Origin: a virus
Virus record (IMG/VR): IMGVR_UViG_3300010403_000027
Coordinates: 1-48,700 of that record
Direction: 5' to 3' (one strand)
DNA: 48,700 bases
Part shown: piece after piece, positions 24,957 to 32,070 of the stretch
How the letters are laid out: each line of letters starts with the position of its first letter
Position numbering within the stretch: the stretch's first letter is position 1
Notes under the pieces: model-generated
What the model was told of the DNA's origin: nothing
Databases searched by the model: none
The model's input: only the letters and a program-made list of their open reading frames with translations
Made by a program: the position numbers and the translations under genes

Positions 24957-25907
24957 TCAGGCTTTTTCGCCCGCTGTGAACCGCAAGCCCCGCTGGGCCG
25001 TGCGCCTCGTCGCCAAATCCTGATACCGCAGATCCACGCCCACCCAACGACGGCCGAGGCGTTCCGCGACCGCGCCGACCGTGCCACTCCCAAGGAAGGG
25101 ATCGAGCACCAACCCGCCCACGGGACACCCCGCCAAAATGCACGGCTGCACCAAGGCTTCCGGCATCGTCGCGAAGTGCGCGCCCGCATAGGGCATCGTC
25201 GGGATCGTCCACACGCTTCGCTTGTTGCGCCCGCCCTGATTCCCCCAGCCCGTCTCACGCTCAAGATAGCGGCCCATGTTGTTGCCGACGCGCTTCTCAT
25301 TCGGCGTGTGGTGTCGCTCGGTGTTCAGCGGTGCCCGCATACGTTCGATGCTCTCGGCTGAATGCGGTTCGCGTATCGCGTCGGCGTTGTAGTAATACCG
25401 CTCTGACTTGGTCAGCAAGAACAGATACTCGTGACTTTTCGTCGGTCGATCCGTCACGCTTTCCGGCATGGGATTCGGCTTCGCCCAAACGATATCGGAG
25501 CGCACATACCACCCGTCGTCTTGCAGCGCAATCGCGACGCGCGCCGGAATCAACAGCAAGTCTTTCGGCTTCAAATCGTGATCGAGCAAGCCGTGACCGC
25601 GAGCGAGATCAGGCCGTGCCGCATCGTGCCGTCCGTTGCTGATGGAACTCGACGGCCCGGCGTTGCCGTTATAGGCGTTATAGGTATCGCCCAAGTTCAG
25701 CCAGAGCGTGGCAGCGTCCGTCATCACGCGCCGCACGTCGCGAAAGACGCGAACGAGCGCCTTGACGTAAGTTTGCGAGTTGCCTTCCAAGCCGATTTGC
25801 CGCACGTCGCCGTAATCCCGCAAGCCAAAGTACGGCGGGGACGTCACGACGCACTGCACGCAGCCCTCGCGCAAGGGCAGATGGCGGGCATCCCCGCGGA
25901 TCAGCAT
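24957..25907 (-). CDS. Site-specific DNA methyltransferase (TSPPY type, N4-cytosine or N6-adenine)
   Basis: The 316-residue product has the catalytic motif TSPPYFGLRDYG near residues 22-33. A variable middle, the likely target-recognition region, contains KPNPMPESVTDRPTKSHEY. The SAM-binding motif DPFLGSGTVGAVAERLG comes near the C-terminus. This order is that of beta-class methyltransferases. SPPY is commoner in N4-cytosine enzymes but also occurs in N6-adenine ones. No restriction enzyme lies beside it, so it is probably an orphan that protects phage DNA from host restriction. Confidence 0.85.
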   Translation of the reverse strand: MLIRGDARHLPLREGCVQCVVTSPPYFGLRDYGDVRQIGLEGNSQTYVKALVRVFRDVRRVMTDAATLWLNLGDTYNAYNGNAGPSSSISNGRHDAARPDLARGHGLLDHDLKPKDLLLIPARVAIALQDDGWYVRSDIVWAKPNPMPESVTDRPTKSHEYLFLLTKSERYYYNADAIREPHSAESIERMRAPLNTERHHTPNEKRVGNNMGRYLERETGWGNQGGRNKRSVWTIPTMPYAGAHFATMPEALVQPCILAGCPVGGLVLDPFLGSGTVGAVAERLGRRWVGVDLRYQDLATRRTAQRGLRFTAGEKA

Positions 25908-25913
25908 CGGCTT

Positions 25914-26132
25914 TTACGTCGGCGCGAGACATTCCCGGCTGACGGTGGTGAACCGGGCATGGCAGGTGTCACATTCCCGCCGCCGTTTCCGGCAGCCGGG
26001 GAACAAGGCACTGAGCCGCACATTCAAGATCCGGCTGTCTTCCGCCCCGCAGGAGGGACAGACCGGGATGACATGATCGGCCTCGTCCAACGCCACGTCG
26101 CCGCCGCTCGAGAGTGGACTCCAGGTACTCAT
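25914..26132 (-). CDS. NrdR-like zinc-ribbon protein
   Basis: The 72-residue product has CPSCGAEDSRILNVR followed by RRRECDTCHARFTTVSRE. This is very like the zinc ribbon of the NrdR repressor (Cys-Pro-x-Cys and RRRxCxxCxxRFTT), without NrdR's ATP-cone domain. It may bind DNA or RNA or assist neighbouring enzymes. The start overlaps the upstream stop (ATGA). Confidence 0.7.
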   Translation of the reverse strand: MSTWSPLSSGGDVALDEADHVIPVCPSCGAEDSRILNVRLSALFPGCRKRRRECDTCHARFTTVSRECLAPT

Positions 26133-27106
26133 AGCCCTCCTAACGCTTTGACGACGTCGAGATCACCGGGCCGCCCGATCCAGCACGGCGTCCCCTGCTG
26201 CACGGCGAGATATTCCGCGAGCAATTTGTGCGCGTAGCAGGTGCCCGTGAATTCCGTATAGAAGCCTAAGCTCGGCTTGCCCAAGCGGAGCGCCAGCTGC
26301 ATGGCTCCCCCGTACGTCCCCACAAAGCCCGCTGCTTGTGCCAGCACCGCACTCTGCAAGGCCAGGTGATTGCTGACGGTACAGTGCGGGGCCGTGCTCG
26401 TCACGCGATCACTCAGGGGAATCACGAAGTCCTGATGATCGTCCGCGTCCAAGCCGCTCTCGAGCAGGACCACCGGAATCTGCGCGGACAGCCGCTCGAC
26501 GAGCGTTTCGACCCAGGTGCGAATATCCTCGCGCAAGGGGAAGGTCGGGCGTCCATAGAATTTGACGGCGACAAACTTCTCGGGCAAGACGAGCGCCAGG
26601 GGCAGCACCGGCACACTGAGCGGGGGCCATGGGTGCGCGCCGGGGATGGTCAGCCGGTGGACGACATCACTCAGGGGCATGTGCCCGCTGAACCACGGGG
26701 CGAGGTCTTGGTACATCAAGCTCGGATGCAGGATCGAATAGCGCCGCAGGCCCTGCGTCGAGGCCACTAAGGCCAGTAAGCGCCGATCCTGCGCGGTGAT
26801 CGCATTCTGCTTCAACGTGCCGTCTTGCGCACTCGCGGCGTACAACCCCTGGCGGACGTGTGTCATGGACAAGTGATCGAAGAGTTCCACCGGCCGGCAG
26901 GGATGGTGCCAGACGGCCGAGCCCGCCGGCGCGACGACGGTGATCCGATCCGGGTCGACGGAGTACTTCGTGCGCCACGCCGCGAGCCAGGGCTGGAAGT
27001 ACAGCGCATGGAAGCCGACTTCCGAGCGCCACGGGCCCACCAAGATCGGGGCACGACTCGCCGCCAAGTGTCGCAGGGTGAGGGATCGGGTCCAGGCATA
27101 CGGCAT
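26129..27106 (-). CDS. Glycosyltransferase-like protein (GT-B, heptosyltransferase-like)
   Basis: The 325-residue product has features of GT-B glycosyltransferases of the GT9/heptosyltransferase sort. A mid-protein strand reads FVAVKFYGRPTFP. A later segment, VLAQAAGFVGTYGGAMQLAL followed by RLGKPSLGFY, is like the donor-binding loop. It is coupled on both sides in a block with two DNA methyltransferases and a radical SAM protein. The acceptor could be modified DNA, a protein or a host glycan. The family is likely, the substrate unknown. Confidence 0.65.
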   Translation of the reverse strand: MPYAWTRSLTLRHLAASRAPILVGPWRSEVGFHALYFQPWLAAWRTKYSVDPDRITVVAPAGSAVWHHPCRPVELFDHLSMTHVRQGLYAASAQDGTLKQNAITAQDRRLLALVASTQGLRRYSILHPSLMYQDLAPWFSGHMPLSDVVHRLTIPGAHPWPPLSVPVLPLALVLPEKFVAVKFYGRPTFPLREDIRTWVETLVERLSAQIPVVLLESGLDADDHQDFVIPLSDRVTSTAPHCTVSNHLALQSAVLAQAAGFVGTYGGAMQLALRLGKPSLGFYTEFTGTCYAHKLLAEYLAVQQGTPCWIGRPGDLDVVKALGGL

Positions 27107-27289
27107 TCAGGCTTTCGGGACGTGCGGTTTCCGGGCGGATCGGCGCCAGAGCGAGGCGGCGACGATGCGCGGGGCGAAGCCGTCCACTTTGACGGCGGCC
27201 ACTTTCTGCGCGTGCAGCCAGTTGTACAGGGTGCGGCGCGTCACCCCGGCGCGATCGGCCGCCTGTTGCAGATTCAGGAGCGTACTCAT
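27107..27289 (-). CDS. Small helix-turn-helix protein
   Basis: The 60-residue product has a MerR/AlpA-like HTH (NLQQAADRAGVTRRTLYNWL) followed by a basic tail. The ATG overlaps the radical SAM stop (ATGA). Such proteins are excisionase-like or small transcription factors. One acting within the nucleic-acid modification block could regulate it. Confidence 0.7.
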   Translation of the reverse strand: MSTLLNLQQAADRAGVTRRTLYNWLHAQKVAAVKVDGFAPRIVAASLWRRSARKPHVPKA

Positions 27290-28245
27290 TTCCCGTCCTT
27301 CGGAGGTCTGGAGATCCCGGAGAGGCTGGATACGCGCGGGGACAGACAGCCGTAAACCGACGAGACGGGATCTACCGCGTCGGCCAATCGTGGCGCTTCC
27401 CGCGATGTCGCCCGAACGCCTCCGCTGTGAATAATCGCCGGGCGCACCCAACGCCGTTGAAACGCGCGCCACTCCGGTGCCGGTTTGTGCTTTTGCGCGC
27501 TCGCGGTTTCCGGTTGCCAGAGCATCGCCATCGGCGTGAACCCGATCCGCACCATATCCCGCAGGCGCTTTTCGGCGGTCTGGAAGGTGTCATGCGGATA
27601 GCCGACGAGCACGTAACAGCGCAGGCGTCGGCCCTTCGTGGAAAACCCGGCCGCAATCAGTCGGCGTGCCGCACTCTCTAACGTCTCGAACGGATCGCCG
27701 GGGTCATACGCCCAGAACATCACCGGGCGCGGCTTCAGCGCGGTCAGTAGATCGAGATGGAAGTCTTGCAAGGCGGCGGCTTCGAGGCCGCCCGTAAACT
27801 CGATCTGCCGGTGCTGCCGCTGGAGCATGGCGAAGACGGCGCGCACATGCGCCTCGGGCGCGGCGAGCAGGTTGTCATCGAGGATGTTCCAGCCGTCTTG
27901 AATCGGCAGCACGCGCACATCAGGATCGCGCTTCCAGACCGAACAGAACCAGCAGCGACGCGGACAGCCCCGCGACGTGAAGACATAGCCCGGCTTGATG
28001 TATTTGCCGACGATGAACTCGTCGCCCCGGTCGCCGTAGGCCACGCCGCCGATTCGCGTCGGCAGCAACTTCGCCCACTGCTCGGCGAGTGACTCGGCAT
28101 ACGGCTTGTCATAGGTAAAGGTCACCGACACGTCCACGGCATCAGCCGTCTCCGGCGTGTCATACAGATCGGGCGGACCAAACCGCGCCAACGCATCATC
28201 CGGCGTCGCTTTCGTCTTCCGAGGAAACACACGAATCAATCGCAT
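27286..28245 (-). CDS. Radical SAM protein
   Basis: The 319-residue product has the iron-sulphur motif Cys-x3-Cys-x2-Cys at residues 94-101 (RGCPRRCWFC), which cleaves S-adenosylmethionine to start radical chemistry. Downstream segments fit the partial TIM barrel (QIEFTGGLEAAALQDFHLDL, RLRCYVLVGYPHDTFQTAEK). The N-terminal 80 residues and the last 40 are outside the core. Phage radical SAM proteins have been implicated in base modification. Its neighbours here include a C5-cytosine methyltransferase and a glycosyltransferase-like protein. The substrate is unknown. Confidence 0.75.
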   Translation of the reverse strand: MRLIRVFPRKTKATPDDALARFGPPDLYDTPETADAVDVSVTFTYDKPYAESLAEQWAKLLPTRIGGVAYGDRGDEFIVGKYIKPGYVFTSRGCPRRCWFCSVWKRDPDVRVLPIQDGWNILDDNLLAAPEAHVRAVFAMLQRQHRQIEFTGGLEAAALQDFHLDLLTALKPRPVMFWAYDPGDPFETLESAARRLIAAGFSTKGRRLRCYVLVGYPHDTFQTAEKRLRDMVRIGFTPMAMLWQPETASAQKHKPAPEWRAFQRRWVRPAIIHSGGVRATSREAPRLADAVDPVSSVYGCLSPRVSSLSGISRPPKDGK

Positions 28246-28482
28246 TCAGTCTTTCGCGCCGGGTAAGCCGGTGGAGCGGCCCGCGCCACGGGCTACCGCG
28301 GGGGCATCTGGTGGGGCTTCCGGCGGTGGTGCCGGAACGTAATCCAGCGGGAAGCACCACCACTCATAGCCGCACTTCCAACACGTCGCTCGCAGCAGAC
28401 TGCCGTCCCAATGCAACGCCGGACCGAGACAGCCGCACTTCACGCACGGGGCCGACATATCAAACGCCGTGATCCCTTTCAT
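28246..28482 (-). CDS. Zinc-ribbon-like small protein
   Basis: The 78-residue product has two Cys-x-x-Cys pairs (PCVKCGCLGP and TCWKCGYEWW), a probable zinc ribbon, followed by a Pro/Ala-rich tail. The DNA for that tail is a near copy of the 3' end of the adjacent methyltransferase gene. The gene directly abuts the radical SAM start (TGA-ATG). It may be an accessory subunit of the neighbouring enzymes. Confidence 0.6.
   Translation of the reverse strand: MKGITAFDMSAPCVKCGCLGPALHWDGSLLRATCWKCGYEWWCFPLDYVPAPPPEAPPDAPAVARGAGRSTGLPGAKD
28269..28330. repeat. Imperfect 62-bp direct repeat, copy A
   Basis: This segment at the 3' end of the zinc-ribbon gene matches 28500-28560 at the 3' end of the methyltransferase gene at most positions. 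Both copies are read in the same frame and give similar Pro/Ala/Gly tails containing ARGAG. Confidence 0.8.
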
Positions 28483-28485
28483 GCT

Positions 28486-29388
28486 TCAGCCTTTCTCTTC
28501 GGTGGAGCTGCCCGCGCCACGGGCTCCCGCGGGGGGATCTGGTGGGGCTGCCGGCGTGGTTAACTCCGCGTCTTTGATGCGTTCCGCGATCCATTGCGCG
28601 ATCTGCGGGACGATGCTGTTGCCCAGGCCGCGCAGACGGTCCACCCGAGCGGGTATCCCATGAGCCACTCGACCCACGTCGGGTTCAACTGCCCATGGAT
28701 CTCTCGCCGCTGGAGCTCCTCCACCAGATTCACTCCACGCGGATTGTCCTGCCTGGCCAGAAAAGACGCGGAATCCGGCGAGTGCTGACTCCTGAAATCC
28801 CTGGCCGTGGGCGTCGGCCACATCCGCGCGAGTTCGGTCGGCCTCGGCGTTTTGCTTTGAAAACGCTTGGACCGCCCGACCGTTCCCTCGGCATCGCATT
28901 GCGTCGGCGTGCCGACCCACAATCCAGACTCGGTCGCGTCGGTGAGGGGCGCCAAAGGCACTTGCTGGTAAGCAATCCCATTCCGCGTCATACCCGCACG
29001 CGGCCAGGTCTCCGAGAAGGTCTCCAAAGAACCGTCCAGCGTCACTTGAGAGTAGCCCTGGCACGTTTTCCGCCACGACCCATCGGGGTTCAAGCGTGCG
29101 AATGAGTCGGACAAAGTGGGGCCAGAGGTCGCGCTCGTCGCCGGCGCCGGCACGTCGGCCAGCCAGCGAGTGGGGCTGACAGGGAAATCCTCCGCAGAGA
29201 ACATCGACGGCTGCGAGGTCGGGTCCGATGGTGCAGACATCGTCGTAACGCCTCACGTCCGGCCAGTGCTGCGCCAGCACGGCCCGACAAAACGGATCGA
29301 TTTCCACTTGCCACTTGATCTCAAAGCCCGCGCGTTCAAACCCCAGGTCGAACCCGCCGATCCCCGCGAATAAACTCCCAACAGTCAT
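28486..29388 (-). CDS. C5-cytosine DNA methyltransferase
   Basis: The 300-residue product has motif I FAGIGG (7-12), motif IV GGFPCQP with catalytic Cys70, motif VI ENVPGL (107-112), motif VIII RRDRVWIVG (150-158) and a final RLRGLGNSIVPQIAQ. The target-recognition region is short. The ATG at 29388 has a GGAAGGAAA ribosome site and begins directly at motif I. A GTG at 29457 overlaps the upstream stop (GTGA) and is an alternative start. It methylates cytosine at an unknown site. A second reading frame of 226 codons is open inside it. The 3' end carries the repeat shared with the neighbouring gene. Confidence 0.88.
   Translation of the reverse strand: MTVGSLFAGIGGFDLGFERAGFEIKWQVEIDPFCRAVLAQHWPDVRRYDDVCTIGPDLAAVDVLCGGFPCQPHSLAGRRAGAGDERDLWPHFVRLIRTLEPRWVVAENVPGLLSSDAGRFFGDLLGDLAACGYDAEWDCLPASAFGAPHRRDRVWIVGRHADAMRCRGNGRAVQAFSKQNAEADRTRADVADAHGQGFQESALAGFRVFSGQAGQSAWSESGGGAPAARDPWAVEPDVGRVAHGIPARVDRLRGLGNSIVPQIAQWIAERIKDAELTTPAAPPDPPAGARGAGSSTEEKG
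28500..28560. repeat. Imperfect 61-bp direct repeat, copy B
   Basis: This is the partner of 28269-28330, covering the last codons of the C5-methyltransferase gene. The two copies are about 230 bases apart, so a duplication or copying event between the ends of adjacent genes is likely. Confidence 0.8.
28560..29240 (-). CDS. Nested alternative-frame ORF inside the C5-methyltransferase gene
   Basis: A 226-residue frame on the same strand as the methyltransferase, but in another frame, begins MSAPSDPTSQPSMFSAEDFP. It contains FSETWPRAGMTRNGIAYQ, LAPLTDATESGLW, MWPTPTARDF and LNPTWVEWLMGYPLGWT. I know these motifs from many phage proteins annotated near or as cytosine methyltransferases. Here each lies opposite a conserved methyltransferase motif: LAPLTDATESGLW is the shifted reading of FGAPHRRDRVWIV. 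The ATG at 29240 has a weak GAGG upstream. It is either a real overlapping gene or a by-product of codon constraint. Confidence 0.35.
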   Translation of the reverse strand: MSAPSDPTSQPSMFSAEDFPVSPTRWLADVPAPATSATSGPTLSDSFARLNPDGSWRKTCQGYSQVTLDGSLETFSETWPRAGMTRNGIAYQQVPLAPLTDATESGLWVGTPTQCDAEGTVGRSKRFQSKTPRPTELARMWPTPTARDFRSQHSPDSASFLARQDNPRGVNLVEELQRREIHGQLNPTWVEWLMGYPLGWTVCAAWATASSRRSRNGSRNASKTRS

Positions 29389-29453
29389 TTTCCTTCCGGC
29401 GCCCTCGCCCTGCGCCTCTCGATCCTCCGATGCGGGAGATCGTGTCGTCCTGA

Positions 29454-29930
29454 TCACGTCAGGGTTCCTCCGCGCGATAAATCTTTTGTCTCTGCTTTTT
29501 CAGGCTCACGGGACGCCGCGGGTGATCCCTGACGGATCGCGGTGATGGCGTCTAATACATCAGCCCGACAGACCATCGGCCCATCGGGGTCGGCCATCCA
29601 GCCCGACACATTCAGCGACGTATAACGCGGCAACTGCTCGATCAGCGTCTCGCAGAGGCGGGCGTCTCGCTCGCGCTGATCGGCTTTCGCGGATTCAATC
29701 GCCAGCGCCGTCATGCCCGCTGCCGCCGTGGCTTCTTCTTCCAGCATCTTGGCGTCTTCTCCATGCACACCTTGAAACGTCGCAATTTGGATCGAGGGGG
29801 TGACGGATCCCACGCCGAGATCGTAGGCGGCTTGTAATTCCGCTTCGATGGAGTCCACCGACAGCACGCGATTCATAATCACAAAGGCCCGCGATCGTAA
29901 GTGGAGGCGGGGATCTACGTCTCGGATCAT
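29454..29930 (-). CDS. Hypothetical early protein
   Basis: The 158-residue product starts MIRDVDPRLHLRSRAFVIMN, with a helical, acidic middle (HGEDAKMLEEEATAAAGMTA) and QLPRYTSLNVSGWMADPDGP near the end. The ATG at 29930 overlaps the upstream stop (ATGA). No family is recognised. Confidence 0.6.
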   Translation of the reverse strand: MIRDVDPRLHLRSRAFVIMNRVLSVDSIEAELQAAYDLGVGSVTPSIQIATFQGVHGEDAKMLEEEATAAAGMTALAIESAKADQRERDARLCETLIEQLPRYTSLNVSGWMADPDGPMVCRADVLDAITAIRQGSPAASREPEKAETKDLSRGGTLT

Positions 29931-30124
29931 CGCTGAGCCTCGATTCTGACTTTGGCGATGCGATAGCCCGCCCGTTCCAAATCCTGCCCAAATCGCTCGG
30001 AGTAGGCGCTCACGAGTTCCATCTTCGTCCGATAGTAGCCAAGGAAAAACGCGGGGTGCCCCGTGGACGCACGGGCAATCCACGCCGTAAACGGCTTCAG
30101 CGGCTTTTGATCAGGTCGGATCAT
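29927..30124 (-). CDS. Small hypothetical protein
   Basis: The 65-residue product starts MIRPDQKPLKPFTAWIARAS and contains FFLGYYRTKMELVSAYSERF. It is basic and aromatic, with a helical second half. Its stop overlaps the next start (ATGA). No family is recognised. Confidence 0.55.
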   Translation of the reverse strand: MIRPDQKPLKPFTAWIARASTGHPAFFLGYYRTKMELVSAYSERFGQDLERAGYRIAKVRIEAQR

Positions 30125-30142
30125 CGATCAGGCTCCTGACTC

Positions 30143-30493
30143 TCAGACTTCCCGCACCGTGATGCCATGAATGGCGGCCACGAGTTTCTTTTTGAGTTGA
30201 TAGACCGGTGTCCGCACGCCCTTCACGTCCTCAACCACGATTTCGCCCGTCCGTAAATCGGTGTACTGGAAGTCGGCGATGTATTTGCCGACGGTCGCCA
30301 ATTCAATCGGCCAGCCGTTGCGGAAAATCTTGACGACGGAGAGCGGAAACTCCGGCTGACATTCCAAGTCGCTGATCGCGTGCACCTGCTGCAGCAACTT
30401 CAATTCGCCATAGCGCCGGGCTTCTTTCTGCGAGGCAAAATGCAGGTTATCCACCGTCTCGGCGCGGGCGTGGTACTTGTGGGCCGTCCTCAC
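30143..30493 (-). CDS. DUF1064-type phage nuclease-like protein
   Basis: The 116-residue product follows the DUF1064 pattern: KYHARAETVDNLHFASQKEA near the start, then a strand-rich middle with YIADFQYTDL and EIVVEDVKGVRTPVYQLKKK. The Glu, Asp and Glu-x-x-Lys arrangement fits the PD-(D/E)xK nuclease fold, and the family has been linked to Holliday-junction or endonuclease activity in phages. The GTG at 30493 overlaps the upstream stop as GTGA, which decides the start. It lies beside replication-type genes, so a role in recombination or replication is likely. Confidence 0.75.
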   Translation of the reverse strand: MRTAHKYHARAETVDNLHFASQKEARRYGELKLLQQVHAISDLECQPEFPLSVVKIFRNGWPIELATVGKYIADFQYTDLRTGEIVVEDVKGVRTPVYQLKKKLVAAIHGITVREV

Positions 30494-30969
30494 TCGCCCC
30501 CACTCTGCAACTGCTTGAAATCGCGAATCTGATCGGTGAGCCGCTGGGCCTCCGCCGGGGGCGGATCGCTCGTCCCCGCCGCCAGTCGGCTCATCGCCTG
30601 CGTGCGCTGATAGTTGGGATTCGTGCCTCGACACGGACACGGCGACAGGCGCTCCTCGCCGCGCATCCCGGTATCCCGACACGCGGCACAGTGGATCGTC
30701 GGCGTCGGCCGCTGCTGCACGAGCGTCAGATCCCGCTGCCGGCGCAATTCACAGCGCCGCGTCAACACCTGGGCCCGCCATTCCGCCGGCCGGGGAAACC
30801 ATTTTGATGACCGCGCCAGGTCGACCGCCGCGATCTCGAGGTCGCGCACGTCGCACTCCTGCAACGCGTCGAAGTAGAACCGGCTTTGCGCCTCATCGAA
30901 CACGCGATCGTAAATCGCGCAGAGTTTCCCGTAGAGGACGCGCCACGCCTGGGTATCGCCGCTAGTCAT
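30490..30969 (-). CDS. Replication-type protein (helicase loader-like) with Cys cluster
   Basis: The 159-residue product has a helical N-terminal part (WRVLYGKLCAIYDRVFDEAQ) and a segment DLARSSKWFPRPAEWRA like that of phage helicase-loader or replisome-organiser proteins. Next is a Cys cluster (HCAACRDTG and SPCPCRGTN) that may bind zinc. It overlaps the RepO-type gene upstream by eight bases. The loader role is inferred from the motif and neighbours. Confidence 0.6.
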   Translation of the reverse strand: MTSGDTQAWRVLYGKLCAIYDRVFDEAQSRFYFDALQECDVRDLEIAAVDLARSSKWFPRPAEWRAQVLTRRCELRRQRDLTLVQQRPTPTIHCAACRDTGMRGEERLSPCPCRGTNPNYQRTQAMSRLAAGTSDPPPAEAQRLTDQIRDFKQLQSGGE

Positions 30970-31318
30970 ACGTCACCTTTTGCTGCAAGGCCTGCACGAC
31001 GCTCGCCGTGGCTTTGCTCATCGTCGGCGCATGAAAGGGTTCGTCCTCCCAGCGCGCTTGATTCAACCAGGTCGATCCGTGCGGAATGTACACGCCGCCG
31101 TCTTTCGTCCACCCGGGTTGTCGCACTTGCCACGCGAGCGCCTCCAGCATGGTGTTCACTAAGTCCTCACTCGGGTTAATCTTCTGCCACGCCTTGAGGG
31201 CCGCTTGCCGCGCGACGTGGCGCGGATACTTGGCCCAGAACCGATCGAAGCCGTCATCCGGCGTTGTGGGTCGTGATCGCACAAAGTCCACAATTTTCGA
31301 GTAGCGACACCGAGACAC
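30962..31318 (-). CDS. Replication initiator-type protein (RepO C-terminal-like)
   Basis: The product, about 118 residues from a GTG at 31318, contains FDRFWAKYPRHVARQAALKA followed by WQKINPSEDL. Near the end are YIPHGSTWLNQARWED and a short tail. This region is typical of the C-terminal half of phage replication proteins. The winged-helix N-terminal half usual in that family is missing. The start is uncertain: a second GTG near 31294 and an ATG at 31426 are also in frame. The upstream DNA holds nested inverted repeats instead of coding sequence. Confidence 0.6.
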   Translation of the reverse strand: MSRCRYSKIVDFVRSRPTTPDDGFDRFWAKYPRHVARQAALKAWQKINPSEDLVNTMLEALAWQVRQPGWTKDGGVYIPHGSTWLNQARWEDEPFHAPTMSKATASVVQALQQKVTYD

Positions 31319-31414
31319 CTTTTTCTCTGATCTGGCGTCTGTGCGCCCACAGAGAAAACCGCAATCGCTGATCGTCCACGACGGATCAGAGGACGGGGCG
31401 CGAAGGTGTCTCGG
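31310..31414. promoter_or_regulatory. Nested inverted-repeat cluster, candidate origin or operator
   Basis: Three inverted repeats share one centre region. The outer arms, CCGAGACACCTT (31310-31321) and its complement (31403-31414), are 12 bases and perfect. The inner arms, CTCTGATC (31325-31332) and its complement (31384-31391), are 8 bases and perfect. Between them is a 6-base hairpin, TCTGTG-CGCC-CACAGA (31338-31353). The cluster lies at the start of the replication gene in a stretch without coding sequence up to 31506. An origin, initiator-binding region or regulatory RNA are candidates. Confidence 0.55.
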
Positions 31415-31506
31415 CAGGCAGCGCACTTCCCCGTACGTTTTCGGGTCTCAGCCCTGAACTTGCGTCATCCGCTTTTCGGCAGGAAGCGGGAACCGGTAAA
31501 ACTTGT

Positions 31507-32070
31507 CTAACCCCACCAACGCGCTAACGGCATCCACAGAAACGTCGGCCAGTAATAGCCAGGGCGACGCACTTTCTCGCCGTGAAACCACGTATCCATG
31601 AACACGGGCTGAAGGTGTTCCGCCAACACATAGAGTTCTAACGCCCGCACGTCCACCGTTTGCCAGTCGTCGATCTTGTTCGGCATGAGGGCGCCGCTGT
31701 TCTCCGCCCCAGCTAGTGCCCAGTTGTGAATGGTGTACAGCACGGTCTGTTGGGTTTCCGCTTGAAACGCCAGCAACGCCTCAAGCCGATACTTCTCTAG
31801 GCCGAACTTCCCCGTACTCGTCGGGCGCTTGTGTTTGATTTCGTGGTGTTCACCGGGACACGTCCAGATCGTGACGTCGGGCAGTAAGGTGGTACGCCAG
31901 TTCATACCGTCGTGGAGAAACCAACTCGCCGCCGTCGTGCGGCCGATTTGTTGGGGCGTGAACGCCTTACGCCGTCCCGCCGCCAACACACAGAACTGCC
32001 GTTCCCAGTGTTCGCCCAACGCGCGATCGGCAGCGTTGTTGGTGCAGTGGTTACTAGTCGGCGATTGCAC
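31507..32070 (-). CDS. Putative PD-(D/E)xK-type nuclease
   Basis: The 187-residue product starts MQSPTSNHCTNNAADRALGE. It contains LLPDVTIWTCPGEHHEIKHK, in which an Asp is followed by Glu-x-Lys as in restriction-fold nucleases, then a conserved-looking FGLEKYRLEALLAFQAETQQ. The end is Trp-rich. It overlaps the adenine methyltransferase gene by 17 bases. A VRR- or RecB-like nuclease for recombination or host DNA breakdown is plausible. The fold is inferred from this one motif. Confidence 0.5.
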   Translation of the reverse strand: MQSPTSNHCTNNAADRALGEHWERQFCVLAAGRRKAFTPQQIGRTTAASWFLHDGMNWRTTLLPDVTIWTCPGEHHEIKHKRPTSTGKFGLEKYRLEALLAFQAETQQTVLYTIHNWALAGAENSGALMPNKIDDWQTVDVRALELYVLAEHLQPVFMDTWFHGEKVRRPGYYWPTFLWMPLARWWG

